From the NCBI GenBank assembly GCA_026936335.1, contig JAPMXV010000075.1, positions 146,360 to 210,359 of the forward strand: 64,000 nt of DNA. Direction: 5' to 3'. The DNA comes from Mantamonas sphyraenae. Its lineage: Eukaryota > CRuMs > Mantamonadidae. The translations under genes were made by a program, and so were the position numbers. The notes beneath the pieces were generated by a model that saw nothing but the letters and a program-made list of their open reading frames with translations, had not been told where the DNA came from and did not search any database. Each line of letters starts with the position of its first letter. Positions within the stretch are counted from its first letter, which is position 1. Below are positions 60,734 to 64,000 of this stretch, piece by piece.

Positions 60734-63178
60734 GGCGTAGCGTTGTTAGGGGTTCAGGGAGGCGTGGAACGTGACGTGAGCCTGTTGTTTGAAAGATCCA
60801 GAGTGGTGCACTGTACCATCTCGTCGAGATTCTGCACGGAGGAGATGCCGTTGTGCGACATCGACAGCACGAGAAGCTTTTGGAACTGTTGGGATTGACG
60901 GAGAATGTAGAGAGGTTGTTGTGGGAGAGCTTGCAACGAACGCAGTTGGGTGAGGGCACCCAGACCGGTCGGGAGGCTTCCCAGCTGGTTGTTGTCCAGG
61001 TTGACGGTGACAAGTGCTGTCATCGACTTGAAGGATGGAGGGATGGAACGGAGCTGGTTGAAGGACGCGTCCAGCGAAGCAACGGCCGTCAGGGAGCCGA
61101 TTGTTGAGGGGAGGGAAAGCTTGGACACATCCAGAGTTGTTGCTTTGGAAGTTGCCAAGGCATCCAACGACGTGAGCACGTTGTGATACATCCAGAGTGG
61201 TGAGCTTGGAAGTTGCCAAACAGAGGCGGCAGGGAGGTGAGCAAGTTGTTGGACACATCCAGTTTCACCAGCTTGGCACAGTTGGCAATGGTGTCTGGGA
61301 GGGAGGAGAGGACGTTGTTGGACACATCCAGACTTGTCATCTGGGACAGAGCACCGATGGAGGAAGGAATCATGGTGAGCTGGTTGCGGGACACATCCAA
61401 CTCTACCATGTTATGAAATTGTCCAAGGAAGGACACGGAACTTAGGTGGTTTTGCGACAAGTACAGACGTGATAGCTTGGTGAGGTTCCCCATGGAGGAG
61501 GGGAGCGAACTCAGCTTGTTGGAGGACAGGTGCAACTCATTAAGTTGCGATAGGCTGCCAATGGATTCTGGCACGGATGCAAGGCGGTTGATGGACAAAT
61601 CCAGTATGTGTAGGTCCTTGAGGGACAGAATTGACTCGGGAAACGTTGAAAGCTGGGTTTCGGACAGACGCAGCACGGAAAGGTGCGAGAAGTACGCAAA
61701 GTCGGGGAACGAGATCAGCGGATTGTTGGACAGACTCAATGAAGTGAGCTGGGTGAGGTACGAGATGGGGTCAGGGAGTGTCGTCAGCTGATTGGAGGAC
61801 ACGTCCAGTGACGTGAGCTGGGTGAGGGACGAGATGGAGTCAGGGAGTGTCGTCAGCTGATTGGAGTCCAAGTCCAAGGACGTGAGGTGGGTGAGGGACC
61901 AGATGAGCATTTTTCATGAGTGTCGTCAGACTGATTGAAGGACACCCCCAATGACGTGAGCTTGGTGAGGCCGAGATGGAGTCAGGGAGTCGCTTTAGCT
62001 GATTGGAGAACACTTTCAAATGCCGTGAGCTGGGTAAGGGCCGAGATGGAGTCAGGGAGTGTCGTCAGCTGATTGATGGACAGTCCAATGACGTGAGCTT
62101 GGTGAGATGGACGAGAGTGGAGTCAGCTGAGTGCCGGCCGTCAGCTGATTGTTGGACACAAAATGGCTCAGGGATTCGTCGTGAAGCTTTTGATAGGTAA
62201 TGTCCGAGATGGAGTCAGGGAGTGTCGTCAGCTGATTGATGGCACGTTCAACGACGTGAAGCTTGGTGAGAGACGAGATGGAGTCAGGGAGTGTCGTCAG
62301 CTGATTGTTGGACAGGCTCAATTCCGTTAGCTTTGTGAGGGCCGAGATGGAGTCGGGGAGTGACGTTAGCTGATTGGAGGACACGTCCAGTGACGTGAGC
62401 TGGGTGAGAGCCGAGATGGAGTCAGGGAGTGTCGTCAGCTGATTACTGGACAGGGGACAATGACGTGAGCTTGGTGAGGGCCGAGATGGAGTCGGGGAGT
62501 GTCCTCAGCTGATTGCCTGACATGTACATTGACGTGAGCTTGGTGAGGGCCGAGATGGAGTCGGGAGTGACGTTAGCTGGTTGTTGGACAGGCTCAATTC
62601 CGTGAGCTTGGTGAGGGCCGAGATGGAGTCAGGGAGTGACGTTAGCTGGTTTGGGACAAGCTCAATGACGTGAGCTTGGTGAGGGCCGAGATGGAGTCGG
62701 GGAGTGACGTTAGCTGGTTGCGGTACAAGCTCAATGACGTGAGCTGTGTGAGGGTGTTGAAGGAAAAGGGCAGAGACTTCAGGTTGTTGCGCGGCAAAAT
62801 GAGGTACTGCAGCGACGCGAGGTTCCCAAGGCACTGGGGGATGTTTGTATGGCCAACAGCATCCATGTACACTCCAATTAGCGATCCCATTGTACAAGCG
62901 TCCTTGGACACGTTCCCTCCGATCCGAATCACGCCCAACTGGACAACCTCGTGGCCACAGCACGGAACGGTGCCATTGAAGCCTGGAGCGGTCGTGTTGC
63001 ATTCAACACCCAAACTCTGCCACGAGCAGAAGCACTGCGTTTTGTCTGGTGATTCGCCCAACGCGGTTGCCAGCGCACTGAGCTGGTCACGTTGCTCGCA
63101 ACTTGCGTCCACCTCCTCCAAGAGCACAGGAAGGAGGAAAGAAACGACGAGGATACCTGCAGCGAGGGCCCTGTGCAT
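60734..63178 (-). pseudogene. N-terminal LRR part of the same receptor, frameshifted
   Basis: The minus-strand start at 63178 gives the signal peptide MHRALAAGILVVSFLLPVLL, an LRR N-cap with QCFCSWQSLGVECN, then LRRs (LQYLILPRNNLKSLP, LTSLSLYRNQLTSLPDSISA). The frame breaks at about 62650. It reappears in fragments through 62.0-62.6 kb, is clean from 61910 to about 61220 (LTSLDLDSNQLTTLPDSISS), changes again near 61200, and shifts near 60756 and 60720 before joining the C-terminal frame. All pieces are in the right order and orientation for one roughly 1,500-residue receptor like that at 3.9 kb. The breaks fall mostly in near-identical repeats, so assembly error competes with true decay. Confidence 0.65.
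61780..62745 (-). repeat. 69-nt LRR-coding minisatellite
   Basis: On the plus strand a unit of about 69 nt (GATGGAGTCAGGGAGTGTCG, TCAGCTGATTG, GACGTGAGCTTGGTGAGGG) recurs about a dozen times with small deletions. On the minus strand it encodes the 23-residue LRR NQLTSLPDSISALTKLTSLSL. Confidence 0.8.
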
Positions 63179-63379
63179 TGTATCCTGCTCGTTTGCTTGT
63201 GTCGAGGTGCGGCCGGGCAGAGAACTCAACCTGTGCGCGTTGAACGTATCCAGGTTGTCACGATGAGTAATGGGTGTCTGAAAGTCTGTTCAGTGTGTGG
63301 TTTACCGCTCATGGACCTCTCCAAAATCGACACCCGCTTGGGTTAAGACCTGACATGAATCAGCGGCGCATGGGGCGAT
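63179..63379. other. spacer upstream of the LRR receptor
   Basis: A short gap between the receptor start (minus strand) and the stop of the telomere-adjacent fragment. It should hold the receptor promoter; no motif singled out. Confidence 0.3.
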
Positions 63380-63864
63380 TTATATGTGCCAGATGGCATC
63401 CAGAGTCAAATGACGGTCGTCAGGGATGGCTTCGACGGCAAGGTAGGTCACAGGAGTGAGGTCGTCTTCGGAGAAGAATAAGGACGGGGCGGAGTTGGAG
63501 GAGGAGGTGAGCCAACGGGTTCCGAGAAGGGTCTCGCAGATGCCGTCACGGACAGCAAAGGAAGCGATTGAGTTGTCGCTGTAGGCGTAGACGTAGCCAC
63601 TGCAGATGGTGCTGGAGTCAAGGTCGCGGGCGACGGGCAGGGCCTCGAGCGTCTTGTTGACGTTGTACTCAACAAAGTGACCCACGTGGCCACAAGGGGG
63701 CACCGATGTCGAGTTGGAGCCAGACAGTGTGGAGTGAAGGCTTGTCGCCAGCGGTGTGGAGGACCACAGCATGGGCTTGGTTGTCCTTGCTTTTTGCTCG
63801 TCGGTCGACTGGGCCCGACACAGGCCCTTCTCGATGGACGCGGTCGGCGGAAACGGATGCGGAG
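63380..63864 (-). pseudogene. 3' fragment of an unknown gene truncated by the telomere
   Basis: The minus-strand frame is open from the telomere junction (FPPTASIEKGLCRAQSTDEQ...) through an internal Met at 63772 to a TGA at 63380. Sequence such as SSTICSGYVYAYSDNSIASF and LFFSEDDLTPVTYLAVEAIP looks like genuine folded protein, not random. No start codon precedes it, since upstream (minus) lies only CCCTAA repeat, which supplies an in-frame stop. It is therefore the C-terminal end of a gene whose 5' part is missing. Family not recognised. Confidence 0.6.
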
Positions 63865-64000
63865 AGGGTTAGGGTTAGGGTTAGGGTTAGGGTTAGGGTT
63901 AGGGTTAGGGTTAGGGTTAGGGTTAGGGTTAGGGTTAGGGTTAGGGTTAGGGTTAGGGTTAGGGTTAGGGTTAGGGTTAGGGTTAGGGTTAGGGTTAGGG
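63865..64000 (+). repeat. telomere, (TTAGGG)n
   Basis: Perfect AGGGTT/TTAGGG array of about 22 units reaching the end of the window, G-rich strand running 5' to 3' toward the end, as at a chromosome terminus. The junction follows GGATGCGGAG. Confidence 0.97.

Noticed and set aside
61780-62745. CRISPR-like array
   Set aside because: Units abut with no unique spacers, encode LRRs on the minus strand, and the DNA is eukaryotic.

Overview
The window is the end of a eukaryotic chromosome. It finishes in about 22 uninterrupted TTAGGG telomere repeats running toward the 3' end. Short GT-AG spliceosomal introns (about 60-150 nt) can be placed from reading-frame evidence. The genes are typical of a free-living unicellular eukaryote: a Patched/Dispatched-type RND protein, a polycystin channel, a BTB-BACK-SPRY protein, and large secreted or receptor-like proteins with LRR, SBBP beta-propeller, TIG and Ig-like ectodomains. 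The DNA is GC-rich by eye, many genes have few or no introns, and the exact lineage cannot be told from this window.

Left part (1-28.2 kb): well-preserved genes. In order these are the 3' end of a Patched/Dispatched-like gene; a two-exon GT61-type glycosyltransferase; a 1,486-aa LRR receptor with a Cys-rich neck and about nine membrane segments, followed by a decayed copy of its own 3' end; a four-exon polycystin (TRPP) channel; a 12.8-kb ORF for a giant multidomain surface protein (SBBP propellers, EGF, TIG, eleven Ig-like repeats, Cys-rich neck, about eight membrane segments); and on the minus strand a two-exon BTB-BACK-SPRY gene.

Middle part (28.3-53 kb): an array of nine members (A-I) of one multigene family. 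Each has a tiny first exon (W..LL..GDH.RI..ALE), a phase-0 intron at the same place, a block of 28-residue ribonuclease-inhibitor-type LRRs (5 to 18 units), two ankyrin-like repeats, and a conserved C-terminal domain (AWHWIGW, NGEERE, GGME, LPDEVMERV). Five copies look intact (A, B, C, D, and F on the minus strand). One (E) is broken only by an in-frame TGA. Three (G, H, I) are multiply frameshifted. Flanking DNA (blocks called alpha, beta and gamma here) is duplicated between members in a mosaic way. A decayed SBBP-propeller pseudogene with two long poly-G tracts lies between E and F.

Right part (53-64 kb): a heavily frameshifted large gene with laminin-G-like and SPRY-like pieces; a minus-strand LRR receptor related to the one at 3.9 kb, with an intact C-terminal half but a frameshifted, minisatellite-like LRR region; and a minus-strand coding fragment running straight into the telomere, as if a gene had been broken and healed by telomere addition.

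Three receptor-like genes with quite different ectodomains carry the same Cys-rich plus multi-pass membrane module, marked by a Y-R-x-(D/E)...Y-E motif. The LRR-ankyrin array has the features of a subtelomeric repertoire diversified by unequal exchange: units gained or lost, pseudogenes, mosaic flanks. Together these two families are the most interesting content.
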